This document shows positions 7,658 to 14,906 of a DNA stretch of 23,941 nucleotides, one piece after another. Numbering within the stretch: position 1 is the first letter of the stretch; each line of letters starts with the position of its first letter. Where the stretch lies: positions 1 through 23,941 of IMG/VR virus record IMGVR_UViG_3300034105_001835; one strand, 5' to 3'. The notes under the pieces are model-generated. The model had not been told where the DNA came from, did not search any database, and was given only the letters and a program-made list of their open reading frames with translations. Made by a program: the position numbers and the translations under genes. Origin of the DNA: a virus.

Positions 7658-8416
7658 TTATTCAAATGGTAAATCCAACTCACTGCCTATGCTTGGAGCA
7701 AATTCATCTGTAATGCTAGCTTCAGTTTGTGTACTAGGCTCAAAGCTATCAACAGTTGTGTTAGCTTCTTCTCTTGCTGCTTGTTCAACTTTTTCTTTGA
7801 TAATATGAACTTCTGAATCAAACATAATTAAGTTTGCAGGAGATTTATCTTCATTCTCAAGAGCAGAATAAGGAAAATCTAACTTGTCATTCTTAGGAAA
7901 GAATAGTCTGTAATTAGGATTACTGTATCCTTCATTGAAATATTCTTTACCTGCAATTGTAAAGTAACCCCATAGTTCAGGATTGATAAGATACTTACGT
8001 ACTTCCATTACATAATCCTCAATAGTATCTGCTTCAACCCCTTTAGCGTTCATAGCATCAAGAACTCCCATTTGTTTTGCAAGGTTGTTAACCCATCTGA
8101 AGATTTGTGGATCTCTAGGATTAACTTTTCCTTGATACTCATAATCACTGATAGGATATTGACCAGACTTTACATAAGCTATCTGACCTCTATATTTACC
8201 AAGACTTGGATTGCTCTTATCAATGTCAATACCTTGAAACTCATCTCCTCTATCTTCACCTTCCAACTTAACATTAACAAAGTAAGAACCTTTTTTGTAT
8301 GGTGGCTCATCTAATGTAATGTCAAGAATTCTACAATAATGTGTACCTGGATTTAATAGTTTAGGTATTCCTGCTCCTGTTGAAGGTTTGAAGTCTGCTG
8401 ATTTAAACATGCTCAT
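7658..8416 (-). CDS. Single-stranded DNA-binding-like protein with acidic tail
   Basis: A 252-aa protein whose first 190 residues are beta-rich with many aromatic and basic residues. The last 50 are acidic and low-complexity, ending SELDLPFE. This ends almost like the DDDIPF tip that bacterial SSBs use to bind replication partners, and phage SSBs such as T7 gp2.5 also end in acidic tails. The gene is immediately downstream of the Sak4-like ATPase, and Sak4 annealases work with an adjacent SSB. I therefore call it the phage SSB by tail and context; no OB-fold motif can be proven by eye. ATG 8416 is used, with another ATG two codons later. A strong terminator follows. Confidence 0.62.
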   Translation of the reverse strand: MSMFKSADFKPSTGAGIPKLLNPGTHYCRILDITLDEPPYKKGSYFVNVKLEGEDRGDEFQGIDIDKSNPSLGKYRGQIAYVKSGQYPISDYEYQGKVNPRDPQIFRWVNNLAKQMGVLDAMNAKGVEADTIEDYVMEVRKYLINPELWGYFTIAGKEYFNEGYSNPNYRLFFPKNDKLDFPYSALENEDKSPANLIMFDSEVHIIKEKVEQAAREEANTTVDSFEPSTQTEASITDEFAPSIGSELDLPFE

Positions 8417-8442
8417 AATTTTAAGTTTTAAAAAGTTATCAA

Positions 8443-9210
8443 TTAATCTATATAAATTTTGTCCCAGTGTGTCTTAACACTTCCATCTTCTGCTGGCTCA
8501 GAAATTACAAATTCTTGATTTCTCAAGTGCTCAGGTCTTGCACCACAAGCTATTTCGTCAGTTGTTGCAAAGCTTAATACATTAGTTTTACCTTTTCTGT
8601 AAATGTATCCTATTGCATCTGAGTTTGACGTAGTAATACGTTTTAGTTTACCTGTCAAATCTAAGTCAAGCGAGTTAAACTCTGCACCATTCTTTTCTAA
8701 CAATGTGTCTTTAATATGTCCTACAAAGATAACATGAGGAGCTAAAGTTTTCACATAGTTAAGAATTTTTTCAAAGGCTTGGCGTAACCAAGGGTATCCT
8801 GAACCATTAGGCATATTCAAAATGTTGCCATATTGAGCTTTATGTTTTGTATACCATTCTTTACCCATCAAGGTTTTAGAATATAATTCCTCAGCGTAAG
8901 GCACACACATTGATTCCAATGCTGTGATTGTGTCAACTGCCACATATTTGTAAGGTTTACCAGCAGCTTCAATAGCTCTACCAACCTTTACAATATCTGC
9001 AACAGTTTTTACTTTTACTTTTAAAGCTTCTACATAGTCAGAACCTTCTTCACAGTCAATGATAAGACAATTATCTAACTGAGATAGCAAAGTTGTTTTA
9101 CCAACTTTAGGTTTGCTAAAGATTACCATGTTTTTAGGACTTTTTACAGTTGCCTTTACTTTTTCAGTAGGAAGTACAAATTCAATTTCTACTTTTGATT
9201 CTCCAGCCAT
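8443..9210 (-). CDS. Sak4-like RecA-fold ATPase (AAA_24)
   Basis: A 255-aa single-domain ATPase. After a short N-terminal strand region comes Walker A SKPKVGKTT (32-40), then LIIDCEEGSDYVEAL (49-63, a switch typical of the phage AAA_24 family), Walker B YVAVDTITALES (89-100, Asp93) and VIFVGHIKDTLLE, a motif 3-like polar end. This is the outline of Sak4, the RecA-like phage annealase, which lacks the rest of the RecA core and acts with SSB. The neighbouring SSB-like gene supports that reading. The start overlaps the upstream TAG stop by 22 nt. Other AAA_24 ATPases with replication roles cannot be excluded. Confidence 0.82.
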   Translation of the reverse strand: MAGESKVEIEFVLPTEKVKATVKSPKNMVIFSKPKVGKTTLLSQLDNCLIIDCEEGSDYVEALKVKVKTVADIVKVGRAIEAAGKPYKYVAVDTITALESMCVPYAEELYSKTLMGKEWYTKHKAQYGNILNMPNGSGYPWLRQAFEKILNYVKTLAPHVIFVGHIKDTLLEKNGAEFNSLDLDLTGKLKRITTSNSDAIGYIYRKGKTNVLSFATTDEIACGARPEHLRNQEFVISEPAEDGSVKTHWDKIYID

Positions 9211-9803
9211 TTTCTAGAATTTAAAATTAATTGATTTAACCAAGGTTTATCAGACATTGGTACATTATGTGTAATGCAATAGTGATCTTTTAGAGTCATG
9301 TTATTCATATGCGCATCTGTTTCTGTAACATATGGATCATCAAAAATCATCTCAGGGACAGATGGAGTAGATGCTGTAGACACTTTAACTGTATAAAAGT
9401 CAGCAGTAGCATTTTTACTTGGCGTATTATTTACCACTTCTAAATCAGAAATTCTAATTGCGTAAGTTGGAGTAGACAAACTTGATGATTCTACTTTTGC
9501 AAACTTGCCAGACTTTTCCCAATTGGCATCAAAAGCTAATCTGTAAAGAATACGACCTGTTTTGCCATGATAATTTTGATTCCAGTCAAACAATTCTACA
9601 TAACAATCTTGACCAGAGTCTAACTCAGATGGCCAAAATCTTACACATTCTACTTTTGGAGTTCCAAATTCTGCACCATTGTATCCTAATTTTGCATAGA
9701 ACATAGGTTTAGAAACACCCATGTTTTCAAACAAAGGTTCCCAGAAGGGTAAGTATTCTGCAGTGATCTCCTTGATGTGCTTTTTTGCTGTTTCAGTTGC
9801 CAT
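9189..9803 (-). CDS. Hypothetical protein between helicase and Sak4-like ATPase
   Basis: A 204-aa soluble protein with a helical start (ATETAKKHIKEITAEYLPFW) and a beta-rich middle containing several Trp and Tyr residues (VRFWPSELDSGQDCYVELFDW). A Ser/Thr-rich linker (SSSLSTP, VSTASTPSVP) precedes the helical C-terminal segment DKPWLNQLILNSRKWLENQK. The architecture, a beta domain plus tail between the replicative helicase and the ATPase/SSB pair, suggests a replisome or recombination accessory protein. It ends in TAG inside the next gene, evidence that TAG is a true stop here. No family is recognised. Confidence 0.75.
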   Translation of the reverse strand: MATETAKKHIKEITAEYLPFWEPLFENMGVSKPMFYAKLGYNGAEFGTPKVECVRFWPSELDSGQDCYVELFDWNQNYHGKTGRILYRLAFDANWEKSGKFAKVESSSLSTPTYAIRISDLEVVNNTPSKNATADFYTVKVSTASTPSVPEMIFDDPYVTETDAHMNNMTLKDHYCITHNVPMSDKPWLNQLILNSRKWLENQK

Positions 9804-9817
9804 AGTTAATATTTTAG

Positions 9818-10834
9818 TTATTTAAATTTTGCCTCCGTATCAGGAGTGCTTGCTTCAACAACAGACATTGTTGCGTAATCTGCCTTATACCATTGTATGC
9901 TAGTTTCTCCAAACCTGTTTTTCAAAACATGCATCGCAAGTAAATATTTGTCAAGTGGTGTTAAGATGTATTTCATTGGCCCATACCTTGTAATATTATA
10001 TTTAGCTGGCCTATTATACGCGATCATAACATCTGCACATTGTAACAGGTAGTCACTACCAAAGACATCAGCTTCTGTAGGAAAGTTTTCTAACTTCCCT
10101 GGCTTCTGACGTTCAGCATTGTCTATTTCTCTGTTCAACTGCGTAAGTACGATGAAAGTAACAGGTAATCTGTTCTTCATCTCTGTCATCATTGTGGCAA
10201 GATTTTGCAGAGTTATCTGCTTGTTGTTTTCTGTTGATGCCATTCTCACTAATAGAGTATGGTCAAGGGTAATTACTACAGGAAGTTTAAACTTGTTATG
10301 AAAAGATACAATTGCTTTCTCCATTTGACCTACTGTCATTGCTTTGTCAATGACGTACTCATTGCGAGTTTTTTGTTTTTCTGCATAACTGGTGAGTTTT
10401 TCATAATCACCTTTAGACAAGGGAGGCATTCCATCATCCTGCGCTGATTGGATATACCTTATGTTAAGATTGGTTGCTGCTGATAGCTCACGCAAACCCA
10501 TATTTCTTCCTAACATTTCAAATTGAAAGTGAAGGACCATGAAATCTTGATCCTTATTCAGCTCTTGCAAAGATCTAGTAAGGGAACCTGCAATTAAGGT
10601 TTTACCTACGCCAGGTCTTGCTGCAAGAATATAAAGTGATTGCCATTCTATACCATTTAACCCTATGGTATTAAATCCTTTCCAGCAAGTTTTTAAAGAC
10701 TTAATGTTTTTGCGAGCTCTATGCTCTACATAAGTCAAACTTTCTTTTAGGATATCTCCATATTTTTTCCATGGTTCAGAACCAGAAAATGTGGCAGGAG
10801 TGTGTTCTGATCCTGATGGTGGTGCTTTGAACAT
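9818..10834 (-). CDS. DnaB-type replicative helicase
   Basis: A 338-aa RecA-fold hexameric helicase core that unwinds the fork 5'-3' ahead of PolB. Walker A is ARPGVGKT (72-79), Walker B VVITLDH (186-192, Asp191), motif H3 VLTQLNRE (229-236), then DVFGSDYLLQCADVM (257-270) and the C-terminal KNRFGE (305-310) with the arginine-finger region. The N-terminal primase-interaction domain of bacterial DnaB is absent; only about 60 residues precede the ATPase core, as in many phage helicases. A leftward -7 box (10853-10861) and an A-rich leader precede the ATG, so this gene probably heads its own transcription unit through the SSB-like gene. Confidence 0.9.
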   Translation of the reverse strand: MFKAPPSGSEHTPATFSGSEPWKKYGDILKESLTYVEHRARKNIKSLKTCWKGFNTIGLNGIEWQSLYILAARPGVGKTLIAGSLTRSLQELNKDQDFMVLHFQFEMLGRNMGLRELSAATNLNIRYIQSAQDDGMPPLSKGDYEKLTSYAEKQKTRNEYVIDKAMTVGQMEKAIVSFHNKFKLPVVITLDHTLLVRMASTENNKQITLQNLATMMTEMKNRLPVTFIVLTQLNREIDNAERQKPGKLENFPTEADVFGSDYLLQCADVMIAYNRPAKYNITRYGPMKYILTPLDKYLLAMHVLKNRFGETSIQWYKADYATMSVVEASTPDTEAKFK

Positions 10835-10852
10835 AAATTAAGTTTTGATGTT

Positions 10853-10861
10853 GCAAATATA
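10853..10861 (-). promoter_or_regulatory. Candidate Bacteroidetes -7 box (TATATTTGC) before the helicase
   Basis: Leftward TATATTTGC matches the Bacteroidetes consensus TAnnTTTG plus the favoured following C, in the 43-nt gap between ung and the helicase start at 10834. This would give a short 5' leader of about 10-15 nt. A clear -33 TTTG at normal spacing is not visible. Confidence 0.5.
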
Positions 10862-10877
10862 GACAAAACTTCACCTA

Positions 10878-11612
10878 TTACCATAAAATTTTTGGCTTGG
10901 AAAATTTCTCCAATTCTGTATTTACTCTGTTAAACAGATCATTACAGTCCCATTCTCTCTGTTTTGCATATGCAGCAGATGCAGGATGAGATGCTTTTAT
11001 GACAATTTGTGAAGGATTCAACAAGTCTTCAAATTCTTGTGCTTTTTTGCCAAGGAATACCCAAATGTAAGGGTTATTTTCAGATGAAATGTGATTCAAC
11101 ATGTCAATTAAATAATTCACAAATGGATTCCAAATGTGAAAGTGTTTGCCAATTTTTCCTACTTCTGTTGTAAGAGATGTGTTAAGCATTAAGACACCCT
11201 GATTGCTCCAACTTACTAGGTCAGGACTCATGTCTTTGCTTAAATCACTGTTGCCATAAACTGTTCTAGCAATTGCGTCATGAATGTATCTTAAAGATGC
11301 TTCTTTCTTCATGGTATTACCACAGCTAAAAGCAATGCCATCTGCTACGCCAAGTTGAGGGTAAGGATCTTGTCCTACCACAATAACTTTAAGTTTTGAT
11401 ATAGGACATTCTTCAAAAGCTCTAAACAAAGACTTAAGAGGTGGCGTAAACCTCACACCTTCTGCTACAAGCTGTTGAAGGGTAAGAATAACATTGTCAA
11501 AATCATCACTAAGCATGTAACCTTTTAAAAGATCAGTCCATTCACCAGTTGATTTTAGCTTATTATAAAGCTTAAGTGCAATTTGAGGTGCACTAGGAGT
11601 TGTTGGTTCCAT
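10878..11612 (-). CDS. ung: Uracil-DNA glycosylase, family 1
   Basis: A 244-aa UDG that excises uracil from DNA. The water-activating motif is GQDPYP (80-85, Asp82), followed by GVADGIAFSC (88-97). NQGVLMLNTSLTTEVG (138-152) carries the uracil-recognising Asn, WVFLGKKAQEF (184-194) the next strand, and HPASAA (209-214) replaces the leucine-loop motif HPSPLS; the catalytic His209 is kept. Length is normal for the family. With dUTPase and ThyX in the same block, the phage appears to keep uracil out of its DNA rather than to use it as a base. The gene starts 40 nt from the divergent rightward gene, behind a TAAGTTTG box, and may be transcribed separately from dnaB. Confidence 0.94.
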   Translation of the reverse strand: MEPTTPSAPQIALKLYNKLKSTGEWTDLLKGYMLSDDFDNVILTLQQLVAEGVRFTPPLKSLFRAFEECPISKLKVIVVGQDPYPQLGVADGIAFSCGNTMKKEASLRYIHDAIARTVYGNSDLSKDMSPDLVSWSNQGVLMLNTSLTTEVGKIGKHFHIWNPFVNYLIDMLNHISSENNPYIWVFLGKKAQEFEDLLNPSQIVIKASHPASAAYAKQREWDCNDLFNRVNTELEKFSKPKILW

Positions 11613-11622
11613 ATAAATTAAT

Positions 11623-11630
11623 TATTTTTG
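11623..11630 (+). promoter_or_regulatory. Candidate rightward -7 box (TATTTTTG) for the lone + gene
   Basis: TATTTTTG matches TAnnTTTG, 22 nt before ATG 11653, in the 40-nt divergent gap. TTGG at 11604-11607 is the nearest -33-like element, at slightly short spacing. It lies 3 nt from the leftward box at 11634-11641. Confidence 0.45.
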
Positions 11631-11633
11631 ACT

Positions 11634-11641
11634 CAAACTTA
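11634..11641 (-). promoter_or_regulatory. Candidate leftward -7 box (TAAGTTTG) for ung
   Basis: Leftward TAAGTTTG matches TAnnTTTG, 21 nt before the ung ATG (11612). Its -33 region would fall inside the start of the divergent gene; no TTTG is seen there. The bases also form the A-rich leader of the rightward gene, so one signal may have two uses. Confidence 0.45.
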
Positions 11642-11652
11642 AATTTTTAATC

Positions 11653-12024
11653 ATGTCAGAAGAAAAAAAATCAGAAGATGTTGTTGGTGTAATCAAAGAA
11701 GATGCTATTGTTAACATCCCAATGAGTACAGGTTACTACAAAAGAATCCAAGGATTGTTGAATGCACACTTAGAAGGAAGAACCAAAGAAGACTTTGAAA
11801 AAGCACACACTGCTATCAAAGAACAAAACATTACAGAAGGATGGGTATTTCATTATGAAACACTTTTAATCTTATGTAATGAGTTTGAAAAAACAGCAAG
11901 AGCTCACAACTTTATAGATGAGGTTCCTTTATCTGAGTATCAAAAAACTGTTGAAGAAAAGATGAAAGAAATTCAATCTAAAGAGGATGATGAAAATACT
12001 GCTCCTGAAGTGTCTCCTGCTTAA
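11653..12024 (+). CDS. Acidic helical protein, the only rightward gene in the replication block
   Basis: A 123-aa highly charged, mostly helical protein: a disordered N-terminus (SEEKKSEDVVG), a central helical domain (STGYYKRIQGLLNAHLEGRT; WVFHYETLLILCNEFEKTA) and an acidic tail (KMKEIQSKEDDENTAPEVSP). No helix-turn-helix or enzyme motif is evident. It starts 40 nt from ung, divergently, and its stop overlaps the stop of the leftward neighbour by 3-4 nt, so it is squeezed between opposed genes. Isolated reverse-oriented small genes in phage early regions are often regulators, but the acidic composition could equally suit a DNA mimic or binding partner. The function is unknown. Confidence 0.85.
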   Translation: MSEEKKSEDVVGVIKEDAIVNIPMSTGYYKRIQGLLNAHLEGRTKEDFEKAHTAIKEQNITEGWVFHYETLLILCNEFEKTARAHNFIDEVPLSEYQKTVEEKMKEIQSKEDDENTAPEVSPA

Positions 12025-12404
12025 TACAGGTGGATTCCTAATTCTGCTCCTAAAGCAATACAATGCTCAATAACATTTGACATTTCTTGCTTGGTGCAAT
12101 CTGCAAAACTTTTAAAATCAGAGCTGGCTTCATCATATAGGCCAGCTCTTTCTTTTATTATATCCTTGATTTCAGTATTTGTATGACCTGTTGATGTAGC
12201 AATTTCTTTAATAAGAGCATGCGCTTTTGCTAATTGACCATTTGTCTTATCAGGATTAGATGCTAACTGTAAATAAGCTTCTAATTCAGTTCCTGGTTTA
12301 AGACTCATATGAAACAATTTCAACTTTGATAAATCTTCTGGTGTAGCTGGTCTTAATACTTCACCTTTCTCTGTGATAATTACTTTAATTGTTGTGTTAT
12401 GCAT
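12021..12404 (-). CDS. Hypothetical protein, possible NinB-like recombination protein
   Basis: A 127-aa protein from ATG 12404 (a second ATG two codons earlier is possible), overlapping the helicase stop by 8 nt. It has an N-terminal strand-loop-strand (HNTTIKVIITEKGEVLRPAT), a helical middle (KAHALIKEIATSTGHTNTEI) and a C-terminal helix (CTKQEMSNVIEHCIALGAEL) followed by GIHLY. The size, the 'rpls-like' strand and the last helix ending 'GaElGi' recall the end of lambda NinB (Orf), a recombination mediator that binds SSB and ssDNA. The neighbouring SF2 helicase and NinG/HNH-like genes make this attractive, but the match is weak and by eye. Its 3' end converges on the rightward gene without a visible terminator. 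Confidence 0.75.
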   Translation of the reverse strand: MHNTTIKVIITEKGEVLRPATPEDLSKLKLFHMSLKPGTELEAYLQLASNPDKTNGQLAKAHALIKEIATSTGHTNTEIKDIIKERAGLYDEASSDFKSFADCTKQEMSNVIEHCIALGAELGIHLY

Positions 12405-13509
12405 TTTCAAATACAGAATTAGTATAAGTAATCTTGTCTTGATCTACAGATTCTAATGCTTTTTGCACCCAAGTCATGTCAATTGAGTCTTTATAAGCAA
12501 GAATATGAATTGTAGATTTTTCATGTGGGTTAAGTCTTAATAACCTACCTATTCTTTGTGCACTTTGACGCTCATTACTGTAAGAATGTAAGATTATACC
12601 TGATTTTAAATTAGGAATATTTACACCTTCATTTAATTGCTGCACACATGATAGCAAATCAATCTTGCCTTCTTTAAATTCTTGCAAGTTTTGCTTGCTG
12701 TCAGGATTTTTAGAATGATAACTATGTTTACATACAGCATCTGCTTGGTCAGTAGTATTGCAGAACACAATACACTTGTCAGACATCATCTTGGACAAAT
12801 CTTTTGCATAAGATTCTTTAGTTTTGAAACTCATGATAGATTTCATGCGCAAAATTCTAAGCATTTGTAAATCCTTTTGTGAGAAGGTTTGATCAATCTT
12901 CTTGCACCAGTAATCATACATTGCTTTTTCACTTGAATAAAAAACTTTACCAGTCTTCATTTTTACAGGCATGTCCTTCTCATCACCCATGTCTAAAAGA
13001 TGTACAACAATGCTATAATCATTGAGTATTGCATCTTCTACAGCATCATCAGTAATATATTCATAAACAATAGGACAATGTGTATTGACCATTTTGCCTT
13101 TTTCAGAATTAATATACTTAGGAGGCGTACCTGTAAGACCTAGTTTATATCCAGTGTAGCATGTTAACCAGTAATCATGTGAATATGTTAAGTTGTGACA
13201 CTCATCAAGCACCACAGCATCATAATTATATTCTAATTTGTCAAGAGATCTATATGTAGAAAAGTTTAAAAATGGAAGTAAATGTTTAAATCCATGTTTA
13301 ATACATTCTTGTTTCCATGTTTCAAAAATGCTAAGCTTTGGTGCTACAATTAAGTATTGACCAAAGATTTTTTTCTCTTTATACATTTTATCCAGGTAAG
13401 TAAGACCTATAAAAGTCTTACCTACACCCATGGATATTCCTAAACCTGATTGACGCTTTCCAAAACTAGCTTCTATCGCTTTCTTCTGAACTTCTTCCCT
13501 TATGCTCAT
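12397..13509 (-). CDS. Superfamily 2 DNA helicase
   Basis: A 370-aa SF2 helicase, near the minimum size for two RecA domains. Motif I is MGVGKT (27-32), Ia APKLSIFETW (56-65), II DECH (102-105), III LTGTP (125-129), V QLNEGVNIPN (291-300) and VI QRIGRLLRLN (318-327). The DECH box and QxxGRxxR motif place it with the phage UvsW/DEAD-like and SNF2-like enzymes, which remodel forks or branch-migrate recombination intermediates; the exact subfamily is uncertain. No accessory domain is attached. The ATG at 13509 overlaps the upstream gene by 44 nt, one of the longer overlaps here, but no later Met precedes motif I except within it. Confidence 0.9.
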   Translation of the reverse strand: MSIREEVQKKAIEASFGKRQSGLGISMGVGKTFIGLTYLDKMYKEKKIFGQYLIVAPKLSIFETWKQECIKHGFKHLLPFLNFSTYRSLDKLEYNYDAVVLDECHNLTYSHDYWLTCYTGYKLGLTGTPPKYINSEKGKMVNTHCPIVYEYITDDAVEDAILNDYSIVVHLLDMGDEKDMPVKMKTGKVFYSSEKAMYDYWCKKIDQTFSQKDLQMLRILRMKSIMSFKTKESYAKDLSKMMSDKCIVFCNTTDQADAVCKHSYHSKNPDSKQNLQEFKEGKIDLLSCVQQLNEGVNIPNLKSGIILHSYSNERQSAQRIGRLLRLNPHEKSTIHILAYKDSIDMTWVQKALESVDQDKITYTNSVFENA

Positions 13510-13753
13510 TGTTTCTAAATCTTTTAGGTTGAGAATACTTGTTAAAACTAGTATTATGCTGAGGTCTTTCTTTCATACCTACATGTTCTAGTTCTTTTAT
13601 TCTATCCACCCAGTAAATCTTAAGCAATAACTTTAACAGTATTCTTTTCAACATACTTGGTTTTTCTGTCATCCATACTTGGAGACCTAATTGTTCTTTT
13701 GCTTCTTTCTCATTGGAAGCACCTAAGATTGCATACCCTACAAATTTCTTCAT
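13466..13753 (-). CDS. Small basic protein upstream of the SF2 helicase
   Basis: A 95-aa protein with an ordered first half (MKKFVGYAILGASNEKEAKE, then a Leu-rich basic helix KRILLKLLLKIYWVDRIKEL) and a polar C-terminal tail rich in Arg, Lys, Asn and Ser (QPKRFRNNEHKGRSSEESDR) that is probably disordered. The end overlaps the helicase start by 44 nt, suggesting coupling. The Leu-rich helix is amphipathic and basic rather than a clean transmembrane segment. A nucleic-acid-binding partner of the helicase is possible. No family is recognised. Confidence 0.7.
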   Translation of the reverse strand: MKKFVGYAILGASNEKEAKEQLGLQVWMTEKPSMLKRILLKLLLKIYWVDRIKELEHVGMKERPQHNTSFNKYSQPKRFRNNEHKGRSSEESDRS

Positions 13754-13761
13754 TTTCTTTT

Positions 13762-14178
13762 TTACGTTAATTTACTATCTGATAATCCCATTTCTCTTGC
13801 CTCTTTTGGATGTTCTTCCACCCATTGATGACAAGATAGACACAAAGGTATCCAAGTTGTAGCATCTAAATAGTAAAGTCCTCTACCTTTTGTATGATGA
13901 ATTGTAAGATTTTGCTTAAAAACACCCATGCAACCTTGCAATTTTGCTCTACAAGTAGAGTTTTCAGGGTTTTCTAAGAATTCTTTACGCATTCTGCTGT
14001 ATAATTCATCAAGAACATCTCTTTTGTCAGACTTAGGTTTTATGGGTCTTTTATTACTTGGATTTTTAACTAGTTCTTTGGAGTACCAGCAGTCTTTACA
14101 ATACTTATTACCTTCATGGTTTTTCCATATGACTTTATCAAGTTCACATGCACTACATTTCTTTAATTTTACTTGCAT
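13762..14178 (-). CDS. Zinc-ribbon plus HNH-type nuclease-like protein (NinG-like)
   Basis: A 138-aa protein with two metal sites. The N-terminal zinc ribbon uses C8-x2-C11 and C27-x2-C30. After a basic linker (RPIKPKSDKR), the second half has C76 and C83, TIHHTKGR (92-99, His94-His95), and LCLSCHQWVEEHP (112-124, C113-x2-C116, His117). This is an HNH/beta-beta-alpha metal fold like those in NinG/Rap-type and other phage HNH nucleases; NinG (Rap) of lambda cuts recombination intermediates. Whether the catalytic HNH set is complete is uncertain. Its position upstream of the SF2 helicase supports a recombination role. Confidence 0.75.
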   Translation of the reverse strand: MQVKLKKCSACELDKVIWKNHEGNKYCKDCWYSKELVKNPSNKRPIKPKSDKRDVLDELYSRMRKEFLENPENSTCRAKLQGCMGVFKQNLTIHHTKGRGLYYLDATTWIPLCLSCHQWVEEHPKEAREMGLSDSKLT

Positions 14179-14199
14179 TCTAAAAGCTTTAAAAGCTTC

Positions 14200-14478
14200 T
14201 TATTGTTCTATGTTATCTTTGTCTATATAATCATCATCAGTCAACTTATCTTCTTTGCTAACATTGGTTAAATCTTCTGTAGTATCAACAAAGTTAAAAT
14301 CATCAGGAAGTTCTTCTTGAACAGCAGGTCCATAATGAAGAACACTAATAGCAAAAGGATCATTGACCACTTCACCATAATGTGTAGACTCTAATGACTC
14401 TAGTTCTGCATCAGACATCCAAAGAAACTGCTCTACAGTAATCTCAAGAGTTCTCCCATTTCTAAGTTGATATAACAT
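14200..14478 (-). CDS. Conserved-looking small acidic protein, 92 aa
   Basis: The N-terminal half is structured: MLYQLRNGRTLEITVEQFLW, then MSDAELESLESTHYGE. The pattern 'LRNGR.lEit.EQfL.MsDaELe.L' is, from memory, shared by many small Bacteroidetes phage proteins of unknown function. The second half is acidic and low in complexity (TTEDLTNVSKEDKLTDDDYI), probably disordered. No catalytic motif is seen. It is the first gene of its run, directly behind the best promoter candidate in the window (14497-14524). Confidence 0.72.
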   Translation of the reverse strand: MLYQLRNGRTLEITVEQFLWMSDAELESLESTHYGEVVNDPFAISVLHYGPAVQEELPDDFNFVDTTEDLTNVSKEDKLTDDDYIDKDNIEQ

Positions 14479-14496
14479 GATTCATAAATAAGTATT

Positions 14497-14524
14497 CAAA
14501 AGTACTAAGAACATAAAAAGCAAA
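14497..14524 (-). promoter_or_regulatory. Leftward Bacteroidetes-type promoter, -33 TTTG and -7 TACTTTTG
   Basis: In the 55-nt gap before ATG 14478, the leftward strand has TTTG (14524-14521), a 16-nt spacer and TACTTTTG (14504-14497). Both elements of the Bacteroidetes sigma-ABfr consensus are present; the spacer is slightly short of the usual 17-23. It would drive the 14478-12021 run. Confidence 0.55.
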
Positions 14525-14533
14525 CAATAAAAT

Positions 14534-14902
14534 TTACAATTTTGCATCTTTTAAAAAGTCAACAATAAATTCTTCAAAACCCATAGAAAAGTTAGAAAAT
14601 TCATGTGAACCAGAACTTAATGTTATTTTTTGAGCTACAGTATTTAAAGATAATAATAACTCTACGTCAGCATACAACTGTGTGCCTATACCATAACCAG
14701 TATTTGAAGACCAAAACTGTTCTGGTATCATTTCACAAAACAACATTCTTGAAAGGTAATCAGGGTCATCCCATCTTACTTTAAGTGAAAGTGTGTTGTG
14801 TACTATTGTCAATAAACTTTTTGCATCATTGTGCGTGTATAAATACACTCTTCCATATGGACTTATAATTTCTATTTGTCCACTATCTTTGTTAATCTTC
14901 AT
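14534..14902 (-). CDS. Hypothetical protein, 122 aa
   Basis: Soluble alpha/beta protein starting MKINKDSGQIEIISPYGRVY. It contains a helix (HNDAKSLLTIVHNTLSLKVR), an aromatic stretch (FCEMIPEQFWSSNTGYGIGT) and ends FEEFIVDFLKDAKL. No metal-binding, nucleotide-binding or membrane motif is visible. Its ATG is 4 nt from the stop of the 55-aa gene and it follows dUTPase in the same run. It precedes a 55-nt promoter-bearing gap, so it is probably the last gene of the dUTPase transcript. No family is recognised. Confidence 0.72.
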   Translation of the reverse strand: MKINKDSGQIEIISPYGRVYLYTHNDAKSLLTIVHNTLSLKVRWDDPDYLSRMLFCEMIPEQFWSSNTGYGIGTQLYADVELLLSLNTVAQKITLSSGSHEFSNFSMGFEEFIVDFLKDAKL

Positions 14903-14906
14903 AGTG

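Noticed and set aside
13928-14230. A 100-codon rightward frame
   Set aside because: It is antisense to the cysteine-motif HNH-like gene, whose protein has clear conserved motifs; composition is shadow-like.
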